A stretch of 64,000 nucleotides of DNA from an uncultured Acidobacteriia bacterium (GCA_903929755.1 CAIYVZ010000022.1:17844-81843); one strand, 5' to 3'. Positions 18,409-26,860 are shown, numbered from the stretch's first letter. The notes: a model not told the origin generated them from the sequence alone. Translations and numbers: made by a program.

Positions 18409-18882
18409 TTACCGTGCCGAGGTTACCCCGGCGGGGAACAACTCGCCAATCCTGGCCGCGCGATAGTCGAAAATCGCGGTCACGTCGCGCCGGACCATGA
18501 GCCAGTGGGCCAACTGGCCAAGTACGCCGCAGGGGAGCGCGTATTTCACCACGTCCTCCATCCAGGTTCCGCCGTCATGCTGGCGGAAGCGATGCGTGTG
18601 GTGCCAAAGCGCGTAAGGACCACTGGTTTGTGTATCGACGAAGCTTTTTGGGGAGTCCCAGCTCTCGATAGTGGTCTTCCATCGGACAGGAATTCCGTGG
18701 ACCCGGATGGAATACTCGATCTTAGCCCCTGGTTTCATTTCGATCGGAGTTGGTGTCAGGATCTTGAAGTGGAGAAAAGCCGGTGTCAGGATTTGCAGAT
18801 TCCGGGCGTCGGAAAACCAGTCAAAGATCTCGGTCAGGGGCCGGGGGATCAACGTCTTGCGCCGCAGTTCGTACACTTTCAT
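18409..18882 (-). CDS. SRPBCC (START-like) ligand-binding protein
   Basis: 157 residues resembling the polyketide cyclase/dehydrase-like SRPBCC fold: RPLTEIFDWFSDARNLQILTP near the N-terminus, strands around EIEYS-type positions, and a long C-terminal helix (RRDVTAIFDYRAARIGELF). Such proteins bind hydrophobic ligands. Its ATG overlaps the stop of the upstream methyltransferase gene (ATGA), making it the last member of the desaturase operon. Ligand unknown; a lipid intermediate is a reasonable guess. Confidence 0.75.
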   Translation of the reverse strand: MKVYELRRKTLIPRPLTEIFDWFSDARNLQILTPAFLHFKILTPTPIEMKPGAKIEYSIRVHGIPVRWKTTIESWDSPKSFVDTQTSGPYALWHHTHRFRQHDGGTWMEDVVKYALPCGVLGQLAHWLMVRRDVTAIFDYRAARIGELFPAGVTSAR

Positions 18883-20141
18883 TGTCGGGACCCGACCACT
18901 TCACGTGCGTATGTCCCGCCGACACTGACGCCGGGATCTCCGGGCATCCACCGCACATTATTGTTCTTTGTCATGACCAGTTGGACATCGCCGATATGCC
19001 GTTCGCGGAATGCGGCCTCACAGTAGGCGAGATAGTAATCCCAGGTCCGCATGAAACGGTCATCGAAACCCAGTTTCCGGACTTCGTCTTCCCGTTCACG
19101 GAAACGCTTACGCCACTCCGCCAGGGTCAGCGCGTAATGAATGCCAATATCTTCCAGATGCAGTAGTGACATCTTTGTGGCACGCTGCAGAGAAGCCAGA
19201 ATCTCTTTGACCGAAGCCAGTTCCGCGCCGGGGAAGATCCGCTTCTGGATCCAGTCACTACCTTTTTGATATGCCGCGAATTTCTGTTCGTTCATGGTGA
19301 TAGCCTGCATGGCCATGGCGCCATCGGGCTTCAATAAGCGGTTGCAGGCACTGAAGAACTCGTCATAATGGTCCAGGCCAACCGCCTCAAACATCTCGAC
19401 GCTCACGATGCGGTCATACTGGCCAGTCAGTTTTCGGTAGTCCTCAAAAAGCAGTTCAATGCGGCCACCGGCGCTTGATCGTGCAAATGCCTCCTGGGCT
19501 CCTTCAAACTGCTGGCGACTAATGGTGGTGGTGGTGACGCGGCATCCGTAGACTTCCGCGGCATGGAGCGCCATCGCGCCCCACCCGGTTCCGATTTCCA
19601 GCAGATGATCGCCCGGTTGCAAACCTAACTTGCGGCAAAGCCGGTCAATCTTCTCCATCTGCGCGGCTTCGAGTGTAGTCTCTTCCCGTTCGTAGACCGC
19701 GGATGAATAGACCATGCGCGTATCGAGGAACAACCGGAAGAAATCGTTACTCAGGTCATAGTGCTCATGGATATTTCGCCTGGAACCCTCCACCGTGTTG
19801 TCTCGTCGCAAGTGCGCCAGCCGGTTTAGTATCCGACTGACAAACGACGTCAGCCGATTTCCCTGTTCCAGCGAATCCAGATTCCGGATCGCAAAGCGAA
19901 CCACCGCGACGGGATCGGCGGAAGTCCAAAGCCCATCCACGTAAGCGTCGCCCGCGCCATCCTCGCCACCTGAGACCAGTTTCCAGTAGAAGCTTGGGTC
20001 CTGCACGGTGACCTCGGCTCGGAGGTCGCTTGACGGGTCGCCAAAGAGCTGGGAATCGGAGCCATCCGTCCAGCGAAGCGACCCGTGTCGCATCTGCTCC
20101 ATATTCTTCAGAAAAGCGCTGCGCGCCAGATTCTTCTTCAT
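18879..20141 (-). CDS. Cyclopropane-fatty-acyl-phospholipid synthase-like methyltransferase (1)
   Basis: 420 residues from the ATG at 20141 (MKKNLARSAFLKN), which overlaps the DUF1365 stop as ATGA; the open frame upstream belongs to DUF1365 DNA. The SAM-binding motif is LEIGTGWGAMALHAA; HYDLSNDFFRLFLDTRMVYSSAVY and SVEMFEAVG are CFA signatures. It acts on unsaturated acyl chains of membrane phospholipids, adding a methylene or methyl group. Relatives in desaturase/FAD/DUF1365 clusters include the methyltransferase of furan fatty acid synthesis in Rhodobacter; which product is made here is not known. Confidence 0.88.
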   Translation of the reverse strand: MKKNLARSAFLKNMEQMRHGSLRWTDGSDSQLFGDPSSDLRAEVTVQDPSFYWKLVSGGEDGAGDAYVDGLWTSADPVAVVRFAIRNLDSLEQGNRLTSFVSRILNRLAHLRRDNTVEGSRRNIHEHYDLSNDFFRLFLDTRMVYSSAVYEREETTLEAAQMEKIDRLCRKLGLQPGDHLLEIGTGWGAMALHAAEVYGCRVTTTTISRQQFEGAQEAFARSSAGGRIELLFEDYRKLTGQYDRIVSVEMFEAVGLDHYDEFFSACNRLLKPDGAMAMQAITMNEQKFAAYQKGSDWIQKRIFPGAELASVKEILASLQRATKMSLLHLEDIGIHYALTLAEWRKRFREREDEVRKLGFDDRFMRTWDYYLAYCEAAFRERHIGDVQLVMTKNNNVRWMPGDPGVSVGGTYAREVVGSRQ

Positions 20142-20905
20142 GGTGTTTGCTCTTTTCTGCCCGGATGAGTAAATACGGGGACTTTCTTTAGCCAAAGCCG
20201 CAGGGCTTCCCAATGGATGGCGACGACCACTTTCGCCGTCATGGCAGGATGGGCGAGCAGCGTGCGGAACAGCTCGCCCGATGTCCAGGGACTACGTTCC
20301 AGGGTCAGGGTGGCATCGAACAACGGGGCACCGCCATCGACGGTTTCCATGTGGGCTGTGAGCGTCTGGCCCGGTGCGGTCAGGGCAAACTCATACCCCA
20401 ATTCCATGGGCATGAACGGCGAAACATGCATGGTCTTGGCGCACGAGAACCGGAGTCCGGTCCCGCTGGTGCGATTGCCCGCCCAGAGCCAGTAGTTCTT
20501 GTGCTCGCCAAAGGTGCTGTTCACCTCAGCCAGGATGACAGGCACGTTTCCTTGTTCGTCCAGGAAATAAAAAAACGAGATTGGGTTGAAGCAGTAGCCC
20601 AGATAGCGGAGATTCGTCAGCAGCATCACAGGCCCAACCGGGAGCGTAACGCCCTCGGCTTTCGCCGCCGCAGTAAGCCGTTCGCGCAAAGGAACACGCG
20701 GATCCCCGAAATGATCACGATCTTCGAAGCTTGCCCAGTTGAGTCGGTTATACCCGGAGAAAACAGACCTCGCCATGGTCTCCGGAATCCGGTCAACGTC
20801 AAGCATTGCCATAAAGACCGGATACTGAAACTCGTGCGCACGCGGCCTGAAGCGGCGGTGCCGGAGGGTGCCGCGATAGATTCCAGGCTCGGCGATCGCT
20901 ACCAT
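20138..20905 (-). CDS. DUF1365 family protein
   Basis: About 255 residues starting MVAIAEPGIYRGTLRHRRF at 20905. RPRAHEFQYPVFMAMLDVD, GYCFNPISFFYF and AEVNSTFGEHKNYWL are characteristic of DUF1365. The family has no firmly assigned reaction but is regularly found next to FAD-dependent amine-oxidase-like proteins and CFA-type methyltransferases, which is exactly the arrangement here. Its start overlaps the stop of the oxidoreductase gene by seven bases. A longer frame starting at 20986 is open but lies within that gene. Confidence 0.88.
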   Translation of the reverse strand: MVAIAEPGIYRGTLRHRRFRPRAHEFQYPVFMAMLDVDRIPETMARSVFSGYNRLNWASFEDRDHFGDPRVPLRERLTAAAKAEGVTLPVGPVMLLTNLRYLGYCFNPISFFYFLDEQGNVPVILAEVNSTFGEHKNYWLWAGNRTSGTGLRFSCAKTMHVSPFMPMELGYEFALTAPGQTLTAHMETVDGGAPLFDATLTLERSPWTSGELFRTLLAHPAMTAKVVVAIHWEALRLWLKKVPVFTHPGRKEQTP

Positions 20906-22152
20906 CTGACTCCCATCTGGTCCGCGACTCTGACGGCTGAGCGCAGACCGTCTTCGTGGAACCCGTAGAACCACCAGGCCCCGCAATAATGGATCCGGTC
21001 GGTACCGCTGATGTCCGCCCAGCGCTGCGCTGCCTTCACCGCCGGGACATTGTAGACCGGATGGTGATACTCCAGCCTCTCGATCACCTTGCCCGGTTTA
21101 ACAGCTCCAGCGGAATTCAGACTTACACAATATTGGTCGCCGGCCGGAAGAGACTGCAGGCGATTCATGTCATAGGTCATAGTGGCCTTTGTTCCGTCGC
21201 CGATCCGGTAGTTCCAGGATGCACGCGCGGCCTTCCGCTGTGGCAGCAGCGTTTCGTCAGTGTGCAGGCAGACTTCGTTCCTCGAGGTCTGGAAATTCTG
21301 GAGGATACTCTGTTCCTGGGAAGTAGGGGTCTTCAGCAACGGGAGGATCTGATTTCCATGGCAGGCGAAAACCACTTCGTCGAACAGCATGGCGGGTCTG
21401 GCCTGAAACTCCACTTCGACCTTGTTTTCTGTTCTGGACACAGCCCGAATGCCGGCATTCAGAATGATCCGTTCGCGATAGGGCGCAGTTAGCGGCTTAA
21501 GGTATGTGTCACTGCCGCCGGTGACTGTTTTCCACTGGGGATGGGTATTGAGCCCCAGCATGCCGTGGTTCCGGAAGAAGGCGAGTAAGGTTTGGGCAGG
21601 AAAGCCGGCCAGTTCCTGCTGCGGCATGGACCAGACGGCGGATGACATCGGATAGAGGTATTGTGCGATAAAGTACTTGCTGTATTTGCCCCGCCGGAGG
21701 AACTCGCCCAATGTGACTTCCAGATCCGCGGGACCTTCCACGAACTTCGGAGCTTCGCGATTGAAGCGGATGATCTCCTGCAAGAGGCGGTAGTGTGCGG
21801 GCCGCAGCCAGTTCCTTCGCTGAGCAAAGAAGCCGGATAACCCGCGGCTTGAGTACTCGAACTTCCCGGCTTCCGAACTAACGCCGAACGACATGTCGCT
21901 GTTCTGCGTCGCCACTCCCAACTCCTGCATCAGGCGGCAGAACAGCGGATAGGTTTTCTCGTTGTGCACGATAAAGCCGGTATCGACGGGCAGAGTACCG
22001 CCGGAAGTGGGTACTTTTGCGGTGTTGGTGTGGCCGCCAATGCGATTCTCTCGTTCCAGCAACCAGACCTCGTACTTCCTGCTCAGGAAATACGCGGCGG
22101 CCATGCCCGAGATGCCGCCGCCGATCACCGCGATTTTCTTCTTCCCCGTCAC
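20899..22152 (-). CDS. FAD-dependent oxidoreductase, amine-oxidase/flavin-desaturase type
   Basis: 417 residues. The N-terminus is a dinucleotide-binding fold (KKIAVIGGGISGMAAAYFL) with the downstream WLLERENRIGGHTNT motif of the NAD(P)-binding Rossmann/amine-oxidase group. The C-terminus IHYCGAWWFYGFHEDGLRSA resembles the FAD-closing motif. GTG start overlaps the desaturase stop (GTGA). Homologues of this set oxidise fatty-acid or lipid intermediates. Context with DUF1365 and a CFA-like enzyme supports a role in modifying membrane acyl chains. Confidence 0.85.
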   Translation of the reverse strand: MTGKKKIAVIGGGISGMAAAYFLSRKYEVWLLERENRIGGHTNTAKVPTSGGTLPVDTGFIVHNEKTYPLFCRLMQELGVATQNSDMSFGVSSEAGKFEYSSRGLSGFFAQRRNWLRPAHYRLLQEIIRFNREAPKFVEGPADLEVTLGEFLRRGKYSKYFIAQYLYPMSSAVWSMPQQELAGFPAQTLLAFFRNHGMLGLNTHPQWKTVTGGSDTYLKPLTAPYRERIILNAGIRAVSRTENKVEVEFQARPAMLFDEVVFACHGNQILPLLKTPTSQEQSILQNFQTSRNEVCLHTDETLLPQRKAARASWNYRIGDGTKATMTYDMNRLQSLPAGDQYCVSLNSAGAVKPGKVIERLEYHHPVYNVPAVKAAQRWADISGTDRIHYCGAWWFYGFHEDGLRSAVRVADQMGVRW

Positions 22153-22976
22153 TCCGACTCCAGTTTTGGCACCGACTCCAGTTTGCGGAACGGGCGCAGA
22201 TTTCGAGTCAGGCCCACCCAGCTAAAAGCCTTCAGCAAGTACCACGTGGTGTCTACTTCCCACCACCGCAGACCCTGCCGGCAACTCCCTGGCGAAAAAT
22301 GATGATTGTTGTGCCAGCCTTCACCCATCGTAATTACCGCCAGGAGTGCATTATTTCGCGAATAATCCGGCGTGTCAAAGCGACGCCCTCCCCAGATGTG
22401 CCCCACTGAATTGATACTGAACGTGCCGTGGTACAGCACCACCGTGGAAGCCACATATCCCCAGAAGAAGCCAGGCCAGCCGGTGAGCGCCAGAATAACT
22501 GCGGCAAATACCACGGTCGGTACCAGATGATATCGATTCAGCCACACCAGTTCCGGGAACTTCGTAAAGTCCGCCATCGCTCTTTCATCAAAACCATCGT
22601 GCTCATTGGACAGGACCCAGCCCACGTGGGACCACCAGAAACCCTGCTGCCAGGGCGAATGGATGTCCCGCTCCCGGTCCGATTCCCGGTGGTGGACCCG
22701 ATGGTGCGCAGCCCACCACAAGGCGCCTTTTTGACCAGAGGTTTGTGCCAAAAACGCCATCAGGAACTGCGCCACCCGCCCCAGGCGGTAGCTTCGATGG
22801 CTGAAATATCGGTGATATCCCGCAGTGACGCCAAACATTCGCAGGAAGTAAGTGAAAGCCAGCAGTGCGGCACTCCCCCAGGTCCATGGCACAAACAAAA
22901 CCCCAAGCGCCGCCACATGTAGCCCGGCAAACGCCAGAACTGCGCCCCACTGATATTCGGAATTGGCTTTCATCAT
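22149..22976 (-). CDS. Membrane fatty-acid desaturase (delta-9 acyl-CoA desaturase-like)
   Basis: 275 residues, integral membrane di-iron desaturase. The three histidine boxes are present: HRYFSH (about residue 56), HRVHH (about 92) and HNNHH (about 222). Hydrophobic segments flank them. It introduces a cis double bond into acyl chains, creating the substrate for the cyclopropane-type methyltransferases of the cluster. First gene of a five-gene overlapping operon, expressed from the promoter at 22988-23016. The start is one of two adjacent ATGs behind AAGGCAAGGG. Confidence 0.92.
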   Translation of the reverse strand: MMKANSEYQWGAVLAFAGLHVAALGVLFVPWTWGSAALLAFTYFLRMFGVTAGYHRYFSHRSYRLGRVAQFLMAFLAQTSGQKGALWWAAHHRVHHRESDRERDIHSPWQQGFWWSHVGWVLSNEHDGFDERAMADFTKFPELVWLNRYHLVPTVVFAAVILALTGWPGFFWGYVASTVVLYHGTFSINSVGHIWGGRRFDTPDYSRNNALLAVITMGEGWHNNHHFSPGSCRQGLRWWEVDTTWYLLKAFSWVGLTRNLRPFRKLESVPKLESE

Positions 22977-22987
22977 CCCTTGCCTTT

Positions 22988-23016
22988 ACGTTACGGATCT
23001 TCTTGTGGATTGTCAA
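22988..23016 (-). promoter_or_regulatory. Predicted promoter of the desaturase operon
   Basis: On the minus strand TTGACA (23016-23011) is followed after exactly 17 bases by TAACGT (22993-22988), a sigma70-type -35/-10 pair with a weak -10. The -35 box lies in the small palindrome GATTGTCAATC and directly next to the candidate operator at 23020-23034. The desaturase ATG lies 12 bases downstream of the -10, so the leader would be very short. Confidence 0.6.
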
Positions 23017-23019
23017 TCT

Positions 23020-23034
23020 TTTGTCCTGGACAAA
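23020..23034. promoter_or_regulatory. Candidate CarH-type operator between divergent promoters
   Basis: TTTGTCC-T-GGACAAA is a perfect 7-bp inverted repeat around one base, centred between two opposing TTGACA -35 boxes. In addition, ATTGTC (23009-23014) and TTTGTC (23020-23025) repeat at an 11-bp spacing, the spacing of the direct repeats bound by the Thermus CarH tetramer. Binding here would cover both -35 boxes, so one regulator could switch both operons. Confidence 0.6.
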
Positions 23035-23037
23035 TCA

Positions 23038-23066
23038 TTGACACAATCTATTCTTCCCGCTACCAT
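23038..23066 (+). promoter_or_regulatory. Predicted promoter of the carH-like operon
   Basis: TTGACA at 23038-23043 is followed after 17 bases by TACCAT at 23061-23066, and the regulator ATG lies 11 bases further. The -35 is perfect. The -35 box overlaps the small inverted repeat ATTG-ACA-CAAT, similar in sequence to the element around the opposite -35. This suggests autoregulation. Confidence 0.6.
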
Positions 23067-23077
23067 TTAATTGGGAA

Positions 23078-23977
23078 ATGGAACCGCATTACCCAATCCG
23101 GACGGCTGCGCGGCTCACCTCGCTTAGCGTGGATACGCTCCGGGCCTGGGAGCGACGCTACCAGGCAGTAACTCCGGAGCGAACCAATCGCGGTCGTCTT
23201 TACACCAAAGACAACATCGCGAAGCTGATCCTGCTCCGCAGACTGGTTGAACAGGGTTACACGATTGGTCAAATCGCCCCTCTCGGCCCTGCGGACCTGC
23301 AGGATCTGCTCGCTCCGGCGCCAATTTCAGAACCCACATCCTCTGCGGCTAATCTGCAAATCTGCCAACTGGCGCAGTGGTTCGCCGATTTCGACGACAT
23401 ACGGGCTAACGCTGAACTGAACAGGCTCGCCATTCTGACGCCTCCTCGTGATTTTGTTATGCAAACACTCTTCCCATTGATGCGGGAAGTTGGCGAGCGG
23501 TGGCACAAAGGCGAAATTGGAATTGCGGAAGAACATTTGGTCTCCGCTTCTATGCGTTTGCTGCTTGGTTCGCTGATCAGGCTTCACCCTCCGCGTCCGG
23601 ACTCACCTCGCATGTTGCTGGCGACGCTCTCGGGCGATCAGCATGATTTTGGGATTATTGCAGCCGCGATGATTGCCGCCACCCTTGGTTGGTCGCCACT
23701 CCTGCTGGGACCGAATCTTCCGGTTGGCGAAGTGGCTCGTGCAGTGGCCCGAACCAGGCCCGCAGCTGTGGTGATTGGGAACAGCGGCCGCAAGCTGGAA
23801 GCGCCGGCGCTCTGCGAACTTGCGGAGTTGCTGCCTCCCGCCGTGGCTATTTGGCTGGGCGGGCCCTTACCGGATCAATCGAAATCCATGCTGCCGACAT
23901 CTATCGTACTAGCGGGTACCATGGAAACTTTCGAAAAATTGTGCGTTGAGGCTCTGCCCTGGAGCAGAAAAGTATGA
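23078..23977 (+). CDS. CarH/LitR-type B12-dependent photoreceptor transcriptional regulator
   Basis: 299 residues. A MerR-type winged helix occupies residues 5-70 (IRTAARLTSLSVDTLRAWERRY). The cobalamin-binding part follows. W142, H143, E152 and H153 give the Wx9EH motif defining CarH photoreceptors, with H143 in the place of the upper-ligand His used after photolysis. DQHDFG (187-192) is the DxHxxG motif whose H189 binds cobalt. In CarH, adenosylcobalamin makes a DNA-binding repressor tetramer that light breaks apart. Divergent from the desaturase operon; its stop overlaps the next gene (ATGA). It probably represses both operons in the dark. Confidence 0.9.
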   Translation: MEPHYPIRTAARLTSLSVDTLRAWERRYQAVTPERTNRGRLYTKDNIAKLILLRRLVEQGYTIGQIAPLGPADLQDLLAPAPISEPTSSAANLQICQLAQWFADFDDIRANAELNRLAILTPPRDFVMQTLFPLMREVGERWHKGEIGIAEEHLVSASMRLLLGSLIRLHPPRPDSPRMLLATLSGDQHDFGIIAAAMIAATLGWSPLLLGPNLPVGEVARAVARTRPAAVVIGNSGRKLEAPALCELAELLPPAVAIWLGGPLPDQSKSMLPTSIVLAGTMETFEKLCVEALPWSRKV

Positions 23978-24309
23978 AGATTTTGCTGAAGCTGCTGGCG
24001 GCCGGGATCAGTGTGTTCATGCTGACAGTCACCGTTCGCACCAGTATGGAGGCTAGCCTGTGGTCGGCGTGGCCCGCATATGCGGCAAGCCCCTGGGCGA
24101 TGGCCACGTTTTGGGATGCGTACTCCGGGTTTACCCTGTTCTGGGTTTGGATTGCCTTCCGCGAACGGAGTTGGGGTGTCCGTATTCTCTGGCTGGTTCT
24201 GGTGTACGCGCTGGGCAATATTGCCACGGCCGCTTACCTCTTCGTGGCATTGCACCAGCTCCGGCCGGAACAGCCCGCGTCCGATGTACTAGTCCGGCGG
24301 CCCCTATGA
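23974..24309 (+). CDS. DUF1475 family small membrane protein
   Basis: 111 residues with about three hydrophobic segments (residues 5-22, 45-62 and 70-92). WAMATFWDAYSGFTLFWVWIAFRE is the conserved centre of bacterial DUF1475 proteins. Function unknown. It overlaps the regulator stop and the next start (ATGA at both ends), so it is translated with them and presumably belongs to the same membrane-lipid programme. Confidence 0.8.
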   Translation: MKILLKLLAAGISVFMLTVTVRTSMEASLWSAWPAYAASPWAMATFWDAYSGFTLFWVWIAFRERSWGVRILWLVLVYALGNIATAAYLFVALHQLRPEQPASDVLVRRPL

Positions 24310-24767
24310 TCCGCCCTCTCCGCAAGGTTCTGGACTCCGTTATTGCGCTGCTTCGGCAAGGCACCAGCCCGGAGGAAATTGCTCGCGCCACCGCTCTGGC
24401 GGGAGTACTGGCGGTATTCCCGGTGCTGGGGTCCACCACCCTGCTGTGCGCCGGAGCGGCAGCCTGGTTTCGGCTGAACCTTCCCTTAATGCAGCTGGTG
24501 AACTTTCTTTTGTACCCGATACAGCTGGCGTTGCTGATTCCTTTCATGAGTGTCGGGACCCGGTTGTTTGGTCTGCCGGCGCTACCGGGGCTTACCCAGC
24601 TTGTGAAGCTGGTGGCGACGGATCCGTTGGTGGCCATCCGGGTTTTCTGGCCAGCTACGCTGAGCGGGATCGGTACCTGGCTGGTGCTCAGTCCGATTAT
24701 TGCGGTCGTTATATACGCCACGATTCTCTTTCCGCTCCGGCGGTTCAGCCCTGGGGTGTCTTCATGA
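24306..24767 (+). CDS. DUF2062 family membrane protein
   Basis: 153 residues from the ATG at 24306, overlapping the preceding stop; the longer open frame upstream overlaps DUF1475 in another phase and was not used. GTSPEEIARATALAGVLAVFPVLG and RLNLPLMQLVNFLLYPIQLALLIPF are typical of DUF2062, a family with two to three membrane helices and unknown function. Found in several lipid-modification contexts. Confidence 0.8.
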   Translation: MIRPLRKVLDSVIALLRQGTSPEEIARATALAGVLAVFPVLGSTTLLCAGAAAWFRLNLPLMQLVNFLLYPIQLALLIPFMSVGTRLFGLPALPGLTQLVKLVATDPLVAIRVFWPATLSGIGTWLVLSPIIAVVIYATILFPLRRFSPGVSS

Positions 24768-25555
24768 GCGTTTTGGCTCTTCTCGGGTGGGGGACGGTGT
24801 TGACTGCTGTCCTGATGTTCGCGCTTTGGCTACTCCACTTTCCCATGCGGAACGCTGCGATTGTCGATTTTGGCTGGGCGGCGGGACTAGCGCTGCTCGG
24901 TGGATTCTATGCCGTTTTCGCGGGCGGGGACCCTGTGCGATCCGCTCTTATCGGGGGGATGTCGGTTATTTGGGGTCTGCGGCTCGCTTTTCACCTGCTG
25001 TTTGACCGGATCGTCGGGCACCCGGAAGAAGGCCGGTATCAGGAGCTCCGCCGCGTGTGGAAGACGAATTTGGGGGCAAAATTTCTGGCGTTCTACCTGT
25101 TTCAGGGCCTGCTGGACGTGGCCCTGTCGGCACCGTTTCTTCTGGCTGCGCGTAATTCGACGCCGGATCTTTCTCCTCTTGAAATATCTGCAGCAGTTCT
25201 ATGGCTGGCTGCCGTTTTGGGGGAAAGTTGGGCGGATCGGCAACTGGCCGCATTCAAAGCTCGCCCCCTGAGCAAAGGCAAGACCTGCCGGGCAGGCCTG
25301 TGGCGCTACTCGCGACATCCCAACTACTTTTTTGAGTGGCTGATTTGGGTGGCCTTTGCGATGTTCGCACTGGCCTCGCCATACGGGTATCTCGGCCTGA
25401 TTTCGCCAGCGCTAATCCTCTACTTCCTGCTTCGCGTAACCGGTATCCCGGCTACTGAAGCCCAGGCGCTCCGGAGCCGCGGGGACGAATACCGCGAATA
25501 TCAACGCACTACCAGTGCTTTTATCCCCTGGTTTTCCAAGGCGGTTTCCAAATGA
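24764..25555 (+). CDS. DUF1295 family membrane protein (steroid-reductase-like fold)
   Basis: 263 residues, multi-pass. The C-terminal region GLWRYSRHPNYFFEWLIWV is the signature of DUF1295 and of the wider isoprenylcysteine methyltransferase/sterol reductase group. Members are thought to reduce or modify lipids but few are characterised. Start ATG overlaps the DUF2062 stop as ATGA, and its stop overlaps the next gene's ATG, so the block is coupled. Confidence 0.85.
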   Translation: MSVLALLGWGTVLTAVLMFALWLLHFPMRNAAIVDFGWAAGLALLGGFYAVFAGGDPVRSALIGGMSVIWGLRLAFHLLFDRIVGHPEEGRYQELRRVWKTNLGAKFLAFYLFQGLLDVALSAPFLLAARNSTPDLSPLEISAAVLWLAAVLGESWADRQLAAFKARPLSKGKTCRAGLWRYSRHPNYFFEWLIWVAFAMFALASPYGYLGLISPALILYFLLRVTGIPATEAQALRSRGDEYREYQRTTSAFIPWFSKAVSK

Positions 25556-26598
25556 ACTGGTACGAACCCATTCTTGAGCGTGGCATTCTGCCAGACTGGA
25601 TGCTCCGGCGAGCGATTCGCTATCTTTGCGGAACTCGCCTGAAGGACGAGATGGCGGGGGGCGCGTCCGCAATCCAGAATCGCCTTTCGGCGCTGGTGGC
25701 CGAACTCAGGCAGAGTCCGATTGCGCTAAACACGGCGGATGCGAACCGCCAGCATTACGAAGTTCCCGCAGAGTTCTTCAAGCTGGCGCTGGGCCCGCAT
25801 TTGAAGTACAGTTCGTGCTATTTCCCGGAGGGGGTGGAGACGCTCGCCGATTCCGAAAAGGCTATGCTCGAACTCACTTGTACTCGCGCGCGGTTGGCGG
25901 AGGGTCAGGATGTTCTGGAGCTTGGCTGCGGCTGGGGTTCGCTCTCGCTGTACATGGCGGAGCAATTTCCGAATTCGCGGATTACCGGCGTCTCGAATTC
26001 GGCTTCGCAGCGTGAGTACATCATGGAGCAGGCGAAAGCGCGCGGTCTGGGGAATCTGCGGATTGTTACGGCCGACATGAATGAATTCTCGCCTGGTGTT
26101 ACCTGCCATTTCGACCGGGTTGTCTCGGTAGAAATGTTTGAGCATATGCGGAATTATCAGGAACTGCTTCGCCGCATCTCCACCTGGCTGAAACCGGACG
26201 GGCTGCTTTTTGTGCATGTCTTTGCACATAAGACCGTTGCCTATCCCTTCGTCGCGCAGGGCTCCGGAGACTGGATGGCGGAGCATTTCTTCACGGGCGG
26301 GATTATGCCGAGCGCCGGTCTGATCCCGGTATTTCAGCGGGATATGTGGCTGGTGAGCCAGTGGGACATCAATGGCGGTCACTACCAGCGGACCTCCGAA
26401 GCGTGGCTTCTCAATACGGATCAACACAGGGAAGAGATCCTCGGTCTTTTCTCGAAGGTGTATGGAGAACGGGAAGCCTTGCGGTGGCTGGTTCGGTGGC
26501 GCGTTTTCTTTCTGGCGTGCGCCGAGTTATTCGGCTACAACGAAGGTACGGAGTGGATTGTCTGCCACTACCTGTTTGAGAAACCCCGCGAGGCGTAA
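25552..26598 (+). CDS. Cyclopropane-fatty-acyl-phospholipid synthase-like methyltransferase (2)
   Basis: 348 residues. SAM motif LELGCGWGSLSLYMAE (about residue 123), TGVSNSASQREYI and SVEMFEHMRNY mark a class I methyltransferase of the CFA/coclaurine N-methyltransferase-like branch. HYEVPAEFFKLALGPHLKYSSCYF corresponds to the HYD-S motif. It differs from the enzyme at 18879-20141 in length and in the motif variants, so the two are not recent duplicates. Last gene of the regulator-led operon. Confidence 0.86.
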   Translation: MNWYEPILERGILPDWMLRRAIRYLCGTRLKDEMAGGASAIQNRLSALVAELRQSPIALNTADANRQHYEVPAEFFKLALGPHLKYSSCYFPEGVETLADSEKAMLELTCTRARLAEGQDVLELGCGWGSLSLYMAEQFPNSRITGVSNSASQREYIMEQAKARGLGNLRIVTADMNEFSPGVTCHFDRVVSVEMFEHMRNYQELLRRISTWLKPDGLLFVHVFAHKTVAYPFVAQGSGDWMAEHFFTGGIMPSAGLIPVFQRDMWLVSQWDINGGHYQRTSEAWLLNTDQHREEILGLFSKVYGEREALRWLVRWRVFFLACAELFGYNEGTEWIVCHYLFEKPREA

Positions 26599-26860
26599 CG
26601 CCCATGCGCCGTTACGTTGAAGTTAGCCTCTTGCTTGAAGCCGGCATGAAGACCTGTCCTGGGCTGCCCGAGCCTGCGCGGACCGTGGCATTGGCCTGAG
26701 TTCTTTCGGGCCCTGGACGTGAAAGGGTCCGCTGTCCTTGTGCATACGGGTGGGGCGAAGCACTGGCGAACTGATGCGTACCTGCAGAGGAATCCGTTTC
26801 TGACGGCTGCTGCACCTTCCCTGTCCGGGCGTATGTGATCTATGATGAAACGGAAGCGAA
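26599..26860. other. Intergenic stretch without recognisable gene
   Basis: A 262-base stretch between the second methyltransferase and the DsrE-like gene. The small open frames in it lack any family resemblance and have no convincing starts. No clear terminator stem was seen. It presumably holds the promoter of the DsrE-like gene, but no confident -35/-10 pair was picked. Confidence 0.5.

Noticed and set aside
26612..26815. 67-codon minus-strand frame in the gap after the second methyltransferase
   Set aside because: No ribosome site, no family similarity and low-complexity composition. A longer overlapping minus-strand frame is equally unsupported.
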